Assembly (NCBI GenBank): GCA_036320915.1
Contig: JAXBDG010000022.1
Span: 558,001-622,000, forward strand
Length of the DNA stretch: 64,000 bases
Direction of reading: 5' to 3'
From: Linnemannia elongata
Taxonomy: Eukaryota > Mortierellomycota > Mortierellomycetes > Mortierellales > Mortierellaceae
In this document: positions 48,773-59,080 of the stretch, in pieces
Position numbering within the stretch: the stretch's first letter is position 1
Layout: each line of letters begins with the position of its first letter
Notes under the pieces: model-generated
What the model was told of the DNA's origin: nothing
Databases searched by the model: none
What the model saw: the letters and a program-made list of their open reading frames with translations, nothing else
Position numbers and translations under genes: made by a program

Positions 48773-49694
48773 CACTCCCCGCTCGCAATGTCCTTTGCAC
48801 TCAATGACTTGTCTGCCGATCATTGAAGGAAGCAAAAATAACAGTTGACAATGGCTCCTTTCCTATGCTATCAACAAAAAAAAAACTTCTTTGAGTACAA
48901 AGCAACCTTCCTCCTCTTTTTACACACTTGCATCAAAAGAAACTGGTGCTTGAATTCATATTTCCCCTTGCAGCTTATTTTCACAGTTTTCATAACGGGT
49001 TCTTTTTTCCTCACACAAATTACTCCTGATCCTCTCCTCAAAGGACTGTTGACATGCATGAAACTGTCGCTATTCCTCAGTTCGAGATATCAGTTACCTT
49101 TGCAGCTGTTTTCTCCTCTCAAGAACTCTCTGTCCTTCGACTTTTTTTTTTTTTCCTGCTGTTATGTTATTGTCTACTACAGCGCGGGATAAAAAGAAAT
49201 GAACATCAGCTAATAAAGAGCCGAACTAGCCTTCAATGGCTTCTTGTATTTATTATTGATAGAACATGAGCGACCATGAAATCAGAAATCCAGGGACGAT
49301 CAGCTAGGAAAGACACAAGAACACAAGACACAAAAAAAAAAGACGCCGCTGCGTGCACTGTCGACTTCTCTCCCTCCATCCCTCAGTCACCAACTGCTCT
49401 TCATCTTCCTTGTCATCCACCCCACATACCTCACACCCAACCTTAACAACACCTACCACCCTCTACATCACCTTCCTTTCCTTTCCTTGTTTCATTCCAC
49501 ATCGACAAGGAGCAGATCATTCCTCCCTACCGCCCGTCTGTCTGCTCCATGTCAGCATTCCAACTGGACACAACTCAACTGCTCGCCTTCCCTTTATTTG
49601 TTGCTCCCCATTCACCCCTAGTTTTTATTTCACCCTCTTCGCCCACGCTATAAAAAAAAAGAAAAAAACTAGCACCCACGTTCACAAGAACGAC

Positions 49695-51347
49695 ATGAGC
49701 GTCTCGCTTCCGGTTCTATCCAACCCATGTATTGCCGCTGCGTCCAGCACGTCCGTCTACCTCATTGGGATCCCAAGTGCTTTGGGAGGACACCTACAAG
49801 TATTCTCGATCACCCTGGACACAACACTTGACTCCCCAGTTGCTGTTCCTATAGGCAAGGAGCAAGTCACCAACACATGGGACGTGCAGGCTAACATGGC
49901 ATGCTTCTCGTACGGGGCCATTACATCCCCGCATGGCACTGTCCTCCTTGTGCAGGTCGGGAAAACGAGGACAGACGTCGCCAACCTCCGCAGCAGTGGT
50001 GTCTTTGATAACCCAGTGCAGATCCCAGACTCGACTCTCAAATCGACCAAGCTGTTGACTCAGGTGGGTGCATATTCGACGTTTGCCTGGTTCATGGGGT
50101 TCACTACCACCAATACAGCGTCCCCTTGGAAAGGAATGCGTTTCCTATCCACCAATGTGTCAGCCTATATCAGCGAGTAAGTGAACTGACCAGCAATGTG
50201 GATAATTACCATTCCTTCTCCGCAATCCTCTCGTATTGACTCACTCGTCAAACCTCCTTTGTGCACCTTATAGCGAGCAAATCACACAGGCACCAACAAA
50301 GACACCGTTCATGGCTGTGGGCACGTATGATATCAACACCAAATCGTCATCATCACAAGGATACTCTGTCATCTTTGATTCAGCAAGCAGTGGAGTCGCG
50401 TATCCTACAACGGGCAATGCAGAGTCCCTCACTGGAGCCGTCTCTCTCTCAACACCCATCGCGCTCGACATGCAGGGCATCACCCTCACCAACAAAAGCA
50501 TTCCAGTCACTATGGGCAACGTCGCCTATATCCTCGACGAGGTAGACATATGAAGTGATTTAGTAGAAACATATATCATTATTCATTATTATTTGGCACC
50601 AACTAACAGCCAGCATGCCACATGAATGTCAAATAGGCAGCGGACAGTTCCATCGTCGCATACACGATCACTCCCAGCACTACAAACAAACTGACCGCAA
50701 TATCGATAACAGGGAAGGCGCCCTCGTTCCTCTCAGTCCAATCCGCCACCTCCCTTAACAACAAAATCGTCGTCTACTCTGTCAACAACTCATCCGTCCC
50801 ATCCTTGAACGTCTTTGATGCCGTCGCCAGGACATGGAGCGGACCAGGACTGATTGGATCTGGCACGTCAAAACCAATATCCAGCACAACCAACGCAACG
50901 ACAATGCCCAATAACGGGAATGACAACGAGAGCGGGTTCCCGGTTGCGCCTGTTGTAGGCGGCGTCGTTGCATTGGTGATAGTAGCATGGACGGTGTTCT
51001 GGACTACCCGAAATCGTCGACGACGTCGGAGGGAGCAAGAAGATAACGCCAACGAAGCGGACGAGAGTGAATTTTCTATACAAAAGCTGGAGATGGATCC
51101 ACGACAACAGAAACACTCAATCCTCACTTTACAAGAAGCAGGAATAACACCGTCACCACAGCCGCAACATGTAACATATCCAGCGACACATCACCCATCA
51201 ACCCAGCCTGCGCCACTCAATATCCATCTACAAGCTGCACCTCGCGTTCCTATTCCTGCGCCTCCTCCAAGGAAGGATTACATGTCGCAGCCCCAGCCGC
51301 CCTACAATCCCCAATATATCCAAAATGGGCCTTCCAACCCGCAATAG
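49695..51347 (+). CDS. Paralogue A: single-pass membrane protein with propeller-like ectodomain, unknown function
   Basis: First of four same-strand relatives. Exons are 49695-50176, 50274-50541 and 50637-51347, about 486 residues. The N-terminal 330 residues contain units shared with B-D: CIAAASSTSVYLIGIP, WDVQANMACFSYG, VLLVQVG, PFMAVGTYD with GYSVIFD, PVTMGNVAYILDE, YTITPSTTNKLTAISITG, LNNKIVVYSVNNS and NVFDAVARTWSGPGL, the last resembling a kelch blade end. A transmembrane helix (APVVGGVVALVIVAWTVFW) at about residue 340-360 is followed by an Arg cluster (RNRRRRRREQE), so the tail should be cytoplasmic. The tail of about 120 residues is Pro/Gln/His-rich. No N-terminal signal peptide is visible. 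I do not recognise a named family. Cysteines in CIAA and ACFSY are conserved across the paralogues. Confidence 0.75.
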
Positions 51348-52887
51348 AAGGAGGAGGAAGACTCACTCGGATATAATTAATCGTCCTCCTGCCTGTCCAC
51401 CTTCAATTCTACATTGCATCGTTACTTGACGGACTTGCAGGTCATCATTTTATATCCTTGTCTGTTTAAGGAGACGGCGCCTCCATGAACCCCCACTCTT
51501 CTCCTCCTCCTCCTCCTCCTCCTCCTCGGTTAAAATGGATATCCAGTTGCACCAGCCCAGCCCTAATTCATCAGCTACATGTCCACCTCACCTCATCCCT
51601 GAAGCCCTAAAAGCAATAACAGATACCCCTAATCTTTTGACTATGCCTGTATGTCCGTCTTCAAACTCTGTTTTTTTTTCTACGCGCGGAAAACCTTGTT
51701 ACATGATGCTTTGTATAGTGGGCTGGAGAGAGGAGAGAGAGTGAGTAAGCGACAACACACATCAAAAGGAAGAAAAAAAAAAGGGATAAATAAAACGAGG
51801 GGTCTAGAATACGCAGCCCGCGGAGGAAATGGCAGTGGGGCAGTGTGACAATGGATAGAATGGACCCGCACAGATCATTTTCACTATTTTGAGTAGTAGT
51901 ACGGCTCATCCCATCCGCTGCCCCCCGTTGCCTACCCTTGTACCGAGCTAGGAAGGACACAATTTAACACACCGATAGGTCGTTGGCGTCATCCATTGAA
52001 AGAAAAAGGAAAGAAAAAAGATGGGATGAGAGATGAACAACTTTAAGCAACAGCTATTTCAACTCCTCGTAAAAAAAAAATTTGGCACAGTTTATTTTCT
52101 TTGTTTTATCGTCCCGCCAATGTTTTGGTTGGTTCATTTCACCCGCCTGGCTTCACTCTATACACATACCATGCCTTATCCCTCTGGTCCCCCTGTCCTT
52201 CCTTCTGTCCCCGTTGCATCGTTCTCCAGCAATGTATGGACTGACTGATTATTCCAAAGAAGACAAACAAAGAGACAGTGCCTTCTTCCCTTCTTGCCCT
52301 ATTAGATAAATTTAGCCACACTCGCGCATCTGGACTCAATCCCACCGCTCAAAGAGGGGTAAGAGAAGAAAAAAAGGATGCCCCTGTCCTCTCCCTCTGC
52401 CTGTCTGTCGGACTGTGGCCATGCATCCACCCATTCATCGTTGCCCTTCGTCGCTTTCCTCCTTCCCCTTTGCCTTTTCTTTCTTCATCGCTTTGCATGA
52501 TGATGTGGCTAACATTTTCTTTTCTCTTTTATAGTCTACCGTGCTTGGCCTTATCCCTTGCCTCATCTCTCTCTCTTTTCTTTTTTCTCTTCTCTCTCTC
52601 TTCTTCTTTTCTTCTTCAGATAAACGCTACCCCCCAGTCCATCCTCAGCGCCATTTCACTTCTACTCCCCACTCTTTGCCTTGTCGTCAATACAATTGAC
52701 CAGCCCTACCCTACCTCCCTCTTTCTCGTCTTTTTCCTCCTCTGTTTCTATTCCGCAGGCCTTCCTCTATCCAACCAGCCCTTTCACCCACCCTTTACCT
52801 ATTTACCAAATTCCACCCCTGAAAAAAAACATTTTTCACTAATCTTCATTTGCATACAGTACATTGCCCAAAACCTATAACATAAAA
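51348..52887. other. Intergenic region between paralogues A and B
   Basis: The stretch contains a CTC/TCC microsatellite at 51501-51526 and a long CT-rich leader (52380-52860) before paralogue B. Hydrophobic-looking frames in the leader come from its T/C composition and are not supported as genes. Confidence 0.5.
51501..51526. repeat. (CTC/TCC)n microsatellite
   Basis: About eight trinucleotide CTC units about 155 bp downstream of the stop codon of paralogue A. Confidence 0.9.
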
Positions 52888-55062
52888 ATGAGCTACCCAG
52901 TACCAGTCTACCCGCGCCCATGCCTGGCTGCCGACGAGGACAACAACGCCCTCTTCCTCCTCGGTGTCTCTCCCACAGGTATCGGGAAAATGGAATCCTC
53001 CTACGTCAGTCTTGCCAACATCAACTCGCCATCTGTTAAACCCCTCGGTTCCCAGACAGACGTTGATTCCTGGGCCACAAATGCCCCTAAGGCGTGCTTC
53101 ACCTACCCTGCCGATGTGCACCCAAACAGTCCGATTATGCTCGTCCAGTATGGAACCTTCAAGACTTATATGTCGATTATGAATGCCAATGGAGTGTTTA
53201 CGCAAGCTACGTTGTTTGTTGGAACTGCGTTTATGAGTCCAAGACAGTTTGCGATGGTCGGGGATAGTGGTGACTTTGCCTGGTTTGTTGCTCAGACGAA
53301 CGTTACTGATCCAACGACAAAGTCGAATTGGTTTGGGGTGCGACTTAACTTTACTACTGGACTCGGCAGTTACATCGAGTAGGTTTCTTTTCATAGATCG
53401 TCAGCGTTGTTGGATGACAAACAGAATGCTTCCTTTTCATCTGTGATATTGACATCTTTATACCTCTTTTTTCCCAACGCATATTCCCTTCCTGACCTCA
53501 ACAAGTCCTGGTATCGGTACTATTCCTACAAGCACACCACTGCTTTCCGTGGGCACCTACGGTTCCACCCCTACGACTGCGTGGCAAGGAAACAACGTTG
53601 TCTTTGACACCCAAGGCGGAGGATACATTTACCCTACCGTGGGTGCCTTAGACCAAGTAAGCCATGTCATCACCCAGTCGGCGGCAAAGTCAGTTACCAT
53701 GAGCGGTATCTCACTGACTGCTGATAGTATTCCTGTTACCATGGAAGGGACCGGATACATCCTTGACAAGGTAAGAGATAAGAAAGGAGACACGAAAAGA
53801 CCCTTAGTTGCAGTATGAAGTGTCTTAACCCGATAGGGTTGAGAGTCTGTGTTCAGATCTGACAGGGTCGCAGGCAGGATCCTGGGACGGATCGCTCGTG
53901 CCTGTCTGTCTCGCCTCATTCACACACAAACCATAACCAAAAACAAACCATCCACTCACACACAAACAAACACGCAAACTCTTTTTTTAAAATGTTCTAG
54001 GCCGCCGATGGTTCCACAGCCCTGTACTCTATCACTCCTAGTCAATCGTCCACTCTCCAACGAGTCACTCGAACGGGCGGTGCTCCCGCCTTCAATCCCT
54101 CCATGGTTGCAGGTAAATATCTTTGCTTTTATTTGTTTTTTTCCGTTGCACGAGAATGAAAAAAAACAAAAAGGTCATAACAGTGCAAAACATGAGCTCT
54201 GACATGCATAATATTCATTGTCAAATGTTTACCTAACACAGTGGCATGTAATAAGATGATCGTGACATACTCCATGGTCAACACTACGACCGCATACTTC
54301 AACACCTTTGACACCACCACTAACACATGGGCCGGCCTCGGTCTCGTCGGTGTCCCTGGGTATTCCGACAACTCTGGCGGGAAGTCCAGCACCCCCCTCG
54401 GCGCAATCATTGGTGGTGCTGTCGGTGGTCTCGTCGTGATTGCCCTGGTCGCATTTTTGTTCATCCGTAACAGGCGCAAGAAGACAGTGGGCAAGAAGGA
54501 TATTGACGGACATGGTGCCATGAACGGAAAAGCCGACGACCACCAGACCCCCCACGTCTACACCTATGTCCCAGAAACTGTTCCTGTGCCCATTGTCCAA
54601 CAGCCCGTCTTCTTTGATCCCCATCAGCAGCAACAGCAGGTCGTCGCCGCTCAGGCCGCCTACTACGACCCAAATGCTGTGGTTTACGACCAAAACGCGG
54701 CAGCCGCACTAAACGTTTATGATCCCAATGCAAACATCTACGATCAGAACACACATATCTACGATCAAGGACTCAACACCTACGAGGCCCCCGGTGCAGG
54801 CGCATACCCACCTCCACCACCCGCTTCCGCCGGCACCCCTTACTCACCAGTCCCACCAAGCCCATACCAAGACCCCGCCATGAGCCCTACTTATTCCTCC
54901 CAAGCTACCAAAACCGGCTCTCCCGCCCCTGCCAACCCTCAGTTTGTGAATCCGGAGGCCTATGTTAGTCCTAAGGGTATTGGGTCCCCTCAATATGTTG
55001 AGGCTAGAGAGTATAAGGTCGAAGCCAAGCCTTCCAATGAGCCCGAGTACTACCGCCCGTAA
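52888..55062 (+). CDS. Paralogue B: single-pass membrane protein with Tyr/Asn-repeat cytoplasmic tail
   Basis: Second family member. Exons are 52888-53378, 53506-53770, 54001-54112 and 54242-55062, about 562 residues. Shared ectodomain motifs are PCLAADEDNNALFLLGVS, WATNAPKACFTYP, IMLVQYG, PLLSVGTYG with NVVFDTQGGGYIYPTVG, IPVTMEGTGYILDK, YSITPSQSSTLQRVTRTGG, CNKMIVTYS and NTFDTTTNTWAGLGLVG. The transmembrane helix is LGAIIGGAVGGLVVIALVAF, followed by RNRRKKTVGKK. The roughly 200-residue tail has repeated YDPNA and YDQN units between about 54660 and 54780, then a Pro-rich part. Introns 1 and 2 fall at the same places and phases as in A and C. The third intron, within MVAV, is specific to B. 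No signal peptide is visible. Function is unknown. Confidence 0.78.
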
Positions 55063-56267
55063 AGTTATCTAGACCCTGTTCTTTGTCTCCCTTTTCATTA
55101 CTTTCAACTACATAACCACCTTCATTACTCATATCTTTGATAAAAAAAATAATATCCATGCAACCGCACCATCTAACATGTCTGGCGCTGGAGTCAAATT
55201 TTGCCATCTGCTCTCTCCTTTGTTTGCGAGTCCCCCGTTTTGGTCGTCATTTCTTGTGATTTCTATTTCCATGCTGGCGATAGGCATGTTTGTACCTTGC
55301 TGTCCCTAGTAACACATCTCATTCGCATTACATTTGGTAACCTACCCCTTGCATTCCTGTAATGAATGTTCGTATATGCTTAAACCCCGGCTCCTAGTCC
55401 AACACACAATATTCCGCGATGAACGTGATCCCCGTCTTTCCACATATGAGTGGGAGATCGTTGCTTGATCATGGCACCCAAGATCTGCGATTTGGCGATG
55501 GCAGATGCAATCGTGCCTAGCAATTAGTTATGATTATGAGAAGGATAAATCCCCCTGTCAGATCGATGAGGAACCAAAAAAACGCCATCGGGTATCTTTT
55601 TGTGCGAAGCCCCTTGCTTGTTCATTACTGATGCAAGCCGTTGGTTAGGTTGGCACGCCCCTTGTCTAGCTACTCTTTCGTTCAGGCAAAAGGCTCTTCT
55701 CCTCCTCTCCCTTTTACCTCCTTTCTCTCTCCCTCTTTTTTTTTCGTGGTTCTTTTCTTCCTCCTTCTTCGTTTGCCCCCTTGGAACAATCTGACCTCTT
55801 CTATGGAAGGACATGTCGCTGAACACACTCCACGAAACCAGCAGCACCCCCTTATCTTTTTATCTTTTTTTCTTTTCTTTTCGCCCTCTTTTTAAATATG
55901 ATCCCTCCAACGCCTCCGGATTTTCTTGCTCGCCTCCTACTATATGTACTTTTTATGCCTCGTTACCTCAACTGTCCTCTCTTACCTTTTCACCACTTTT
56001 TTTTTTCTTTTTGTTTGTTTCCAGTTCTTCTCCACCCATCGTCTGTCCGCTCTCTCTCTACCCCAAGATACAACATCTTCGCTCTCCCAATTACCACCAT
56101 TTTCGTCCTTCGGCCTTCGCTTCTGTCCTGGGAAAAAAAAATAAGACGCGTACCAACGACAGGCGCTCATATAAAGGACGCACTCGGACATTTATTTCGC
56201 CTTGGCAATTTCTACAATTGGAACCACGCACCTTCTCTCTCTTTCCTCCTCTCTTCTCACCTTTACT
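55063..56267. other. Intergenic region between paralogues B and C
   Basis: About 1.2 kb; the last 600 bp (55670-56267) are strongly CT-rich and form the leader of paralogue C. No convincing gene is visible. Confidence 0.5.
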
Positions 56268-57917
56268 ATGCGCACCAACAACGGTCTACCAAGCTTTCAA
56301 CAAGCTTGTCTCGCCGCCGATAACACAAACTCTGCCATCTACCTCGTCGGCGTCTCCACCACTACTCCAGGACGCCTCGAAGCCCACTACATTCCCATCA
56401 ACACCAACTCACTTCTCACATCTCCGATCTCTAAACTAATCGCCACTCAAATTGACCCCACCTCCGCATGGACATCCAACTCCCCAAAAGCTTGTTTCAC
56501 TTACCCATCCCTCTCCTTCTCGTCCTCGCCCTCAAACCCCGTCATGGTCGTCCAATTCGAACCCTCCAAAACTCAATTCACCTCCTTTCGGCCTTCGGAC
56601 GCAGGGACGATGGATGTGGCAAGGAACTTGACGAATCCGGCGTTTGTTTCGCCAAGGTTGTTTTCGTTGAGTGGATATTTCGGAGCGTATGAGGTGTTTA
56701 ATGTATTTACGAACTTTGCAACAAATTCTGTGTGGATGGGTGTCAGGTTGAATTATACTGATGGCGTTGATCAAGTTAAAGAGTAAGTGTGTTTTGATTT
56801 TGCCTTTTGTTTATGTATTTTGCGTTTATGGTGTCTTTATGTTTTGAAGGAAGTGATAGATTGAAAGATAATAAAATCAGGAGACGATGAGGGATTAGGA
56901 TGGCATCGTGAGGAAGGGGCAAGGGAGTCCATCTTGATACAACAAACTAGATCTAACACTGCAAGAGTTATCTCCTTCCCTTACCCCTTCTTAATTTCTG
57001 CTTCATGGTGGTGGATTAGTTCCGTGCTCACAAATTACCCAACAAGGACGCCACTTTTTGCACTGGGAACTTACACTTCCTCGTTAAGCACCACTACACA
57101 AGGATACTCGATCGTCTTTGACACCACAGGACAGGGACAGGCATATCCGGCTTTGGGAAATGTAGCCCCTGTATTAGGACCGCAGGACCATATTCTGTCA
57201 CTGGGGTCGCCGTATAATGTCAACTTAAACGGTGCTACTTTGACCCCGGACGCAGTACCTGTCACCATGGCCAATACTGGGTATATCCTTGATAAGGTGA
57301 GCAGTCAGGTCGTTGATATATTGTTAACGATATTGGGAGGCGCAGGTTGATCATAACGCGAACATTGTGGACTAAACGCGTCTTGTCTCTCTCATTAGGG
57401 ATCGGATGGATCAACAGTGGTGTATTCGATAACCCCCGACCAATCCTCAATGCTCCACCGCGTCTCAATCACCGGCGGCCCGCCTTTCTCTCCCTTCATG
57501 GCCGCAACAGCGCTCAACAAACAGATCGTCACCTACTCCTCCAACAACTCCCCCCTAAGTTCCATGACTGGGCCAATACTCAACATATTCGACATCGTCA
57601 CCGGGACATGGTCAGGACCTGGACTCATGGACGGCTCCTCCCCATCATCAAGCGCAGGAGGTTATCCTGGATACAACCAACCTGCACAACAACAAGAAGT
57701 CCCTATTGGTGCAATCGTCGGAGGCGCAATCGGTGGATTGGTGGTATTGACATTTTCGTTCTTTTTGTACTTCAGCATCAAGTACCGTGTAGTCGGATCA
57801 CAACAGGCGGCGAGTAGTGGGTCTAGAGGTGGAGGGCCGAGTATGCAATCACATAGGTCCGGTGGTAGTTCTGCGACGAAGAGCCAAGTTGATAGGAACA
57901 CTGATCGGAAATCATAG
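56268..57917 (+). CDS. Paralogue C: single-pass membrane protein, short tail
   Basis: Third family member. Exons are 56268-56782, 57020-57296 and 57399-57917, about 436 residues. Motifs shared with A and B are QACLAADNTNSAIYLVGVS, WTSNSPKACFTYP, VMVVQFE, PLFALGTYT with GYSIVFDTTGQGQAYPALGN, VPVTMANTGYILDK, GSTVVYSITPDQSSMLHRVS, LNKQIVTYSSNNS and NIFDIVTGTWSGPGLMDG. The transmembrane helix is IGAIVGGAIGGLVVLTFSFF. The tail is only about 50 residues, Ser/Gly-rich, and ends in a charged stretch. The stop lies just 66 bp before the left end of the DIRS element, so the polyadenylation region of this gene may have been altered by the insertion. No signal peptide is seen and no named family recognised. 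Confidence 0.78.
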
Positions 57918-57997
57918 TTCTGAACACTTGTCGCCATTAATTGGGGGGTTTTTTTAATTGTTCTTGTCACACAATTTTATTATATTATTCTTCCTTT

Positions 57998-58114
57998 CCA
58001 GGGACTCCATCTGTGTGTATCTTTCTTTATTGCTATCGTGATTGTTCAAAAATAAAAATAAAAAGGGGTGCTCATGGCTATATAAGGGGGACCTCCAGAT
58101 ACTTGCTCTCTATC
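57998..58114 (+). repeat. Left inverted terminal repeat of the DIRS-like element
   Basis: This 117-bp sequence is the reverse complement of 62097-62213 except for two adjacent bases near its outer end. It contains an inward-facing TATA box (CTATATAAG, about 58078-58086), 86-94 bp upstream of the ORF1 start, so the repeat probably carries the element promoter. Confidence 0.93.
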
Positions 58115-58171
58115 TTTCTTTATATCACGGTTGGAACATATCCCCGGATCCCCATCGATCGATCCGTCTAC

Positions 58172-59080
58172 ATGTCAACAGATGAATCTATTCAAGCTCA
58201 ACTTTCCGCCATCACGGCACAGCTCAGCCAAATGGCCGCTGTGGTGGCACAACTTAGATCCCCCACACACATCGAAGACGACAAACCTCTCGTTTACAAG
58301 AAACCTCGCTCCACATATATCGTTCCCACAGACCACTTGCTCTCCATCTACCCAGCCATCAAGTTCCAAAAAGACTTTTTCAAAGCCAAGATCGATCCTG
58401 CCGACAAACTCATCGACATATCCGACTACCACTACCTGGAAGGCATGGACTACGACGCTTATCAGCTCATCGACGTTCAGCAGAAAGGCTTCCAACTCTC
58501 CGGCGACAATAGCTTTGCAGAGAAGGAACTGGCCAGGATTCAGTCTCGATTGGCCCATCTCACTCGACCTCTGGACACCCTCGCTCACTTGGCGTCCGAA
58601 GACGACACCGAAAACATTTGGAAAGACCGAGCAGTTGCTCTTGCCAACACGATCCGGTATCTTGCAGGCGACATCGCAGCTCAAGCCAATGAGTCGCGAC
58701 AAAACATTCTTTACCGACAAATGGGTCTGGGCGATCCTACGCCCAAGCCCGCTGCCGTTACTCTCGCCGAAATCGCCGAGAGAAAGACAAACCTGGATGC
58801 CATCAACGCCGTCTTCCCTGTCAAGAAGAAGCATCACAAGCCTTCCAACAAGGATGACAAGCAGGACAAGACCAAGTCCGCCGACACATCCAAGGACAAG
58901 CCCAAGCACCAGAAGGACAAGGGCGCCGGTAACAACAACAACAACAGCAACACCAACAACAACGGCAACAAGAAGGGCGGTTCGGGCAATAACGGCCGCA
59001 AGTCTGACAGCAGTCATCCCAGTGTTGTTGAAAAAGGAGACGGACAGGGAAACGGAGGAGGGGAGAAGGCTGGCCAGTAG
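58172..59080 (+). CDS. DIRS-like ORF1, gag-like protein
   Basis: ORF1 of the element encodes about 302 residues. The first 200 residues are helical and charged (QAQLSAITAQLSQMAAVVAQ heptads near the start), and the last 90 are a Lys-rich then Asn/Gly-rich basic tail (KKKHHKPSNKDDKQDK). No CCHC zinc knuckle is visible, as is usual for ORF1 of DIRS elements. It is thought to coat the element RNA. The start at 58172 follows the TATA box in the terminal repeat. The 3' end overlaps the ORF2 frame by about 49 nt in the -1 register. There are no internal stops. Confidence 0.8.
   Translation: MSTDESIQAQLSAITAQLSQMAAVVAQLRSPTHIEDDKPLVYKKPRSTYIVPTDHLLSIYPAIKFQKDFFKAKIDPADKLIDISDYHYLEGMDYDAYQLIDVQQKGFQLSGDNSFAEKELARIQSRLAHLTRPLDTLAHLASEDDTENIWKDRAVALANTIRYLAGDIAAQANESRQNILYRQMGLGDPTPKPAAVTLAEIAERKTNLDAINAVFPVKKKHHKPSNKDDKQDKTKSADTSKDKPKHQKDKGAGNNNNNSNTNNNGNKKGGSGNNGRKSDSSHPSVVEKGDGQGNGGGEKAGQ

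Larger units (their letters stand above)
48184..49694. other. Divergent region between palmitoyltransferase (-) and paralogue A (+)
   Basis: About 1.5 kb with GA-rich leader sequence for the minus-strand gene (48240-48480), a CACGTG E-box at 48480-48485, an AG repeat at 48752-48772 and a CT-rich leader for paralogue A (49350-49690). No further gene is visible. Confidence 0.5.

Noticed and set aside
52278..52880. Hydrophobic frame upstream of paralogue B that looks like a signal peptide
   Set aside because: The region is a CT-rich leader where any T-rich frame looks hydrophobic; no supported splice links it to paralogue B.
58175..59017. 280-residue minus-strand frame in the mobile element
   Set aside because: It is the antisense of ORF1; its Val/Leu richness follows from the Lys/Asn/Asp codons on the other strand.
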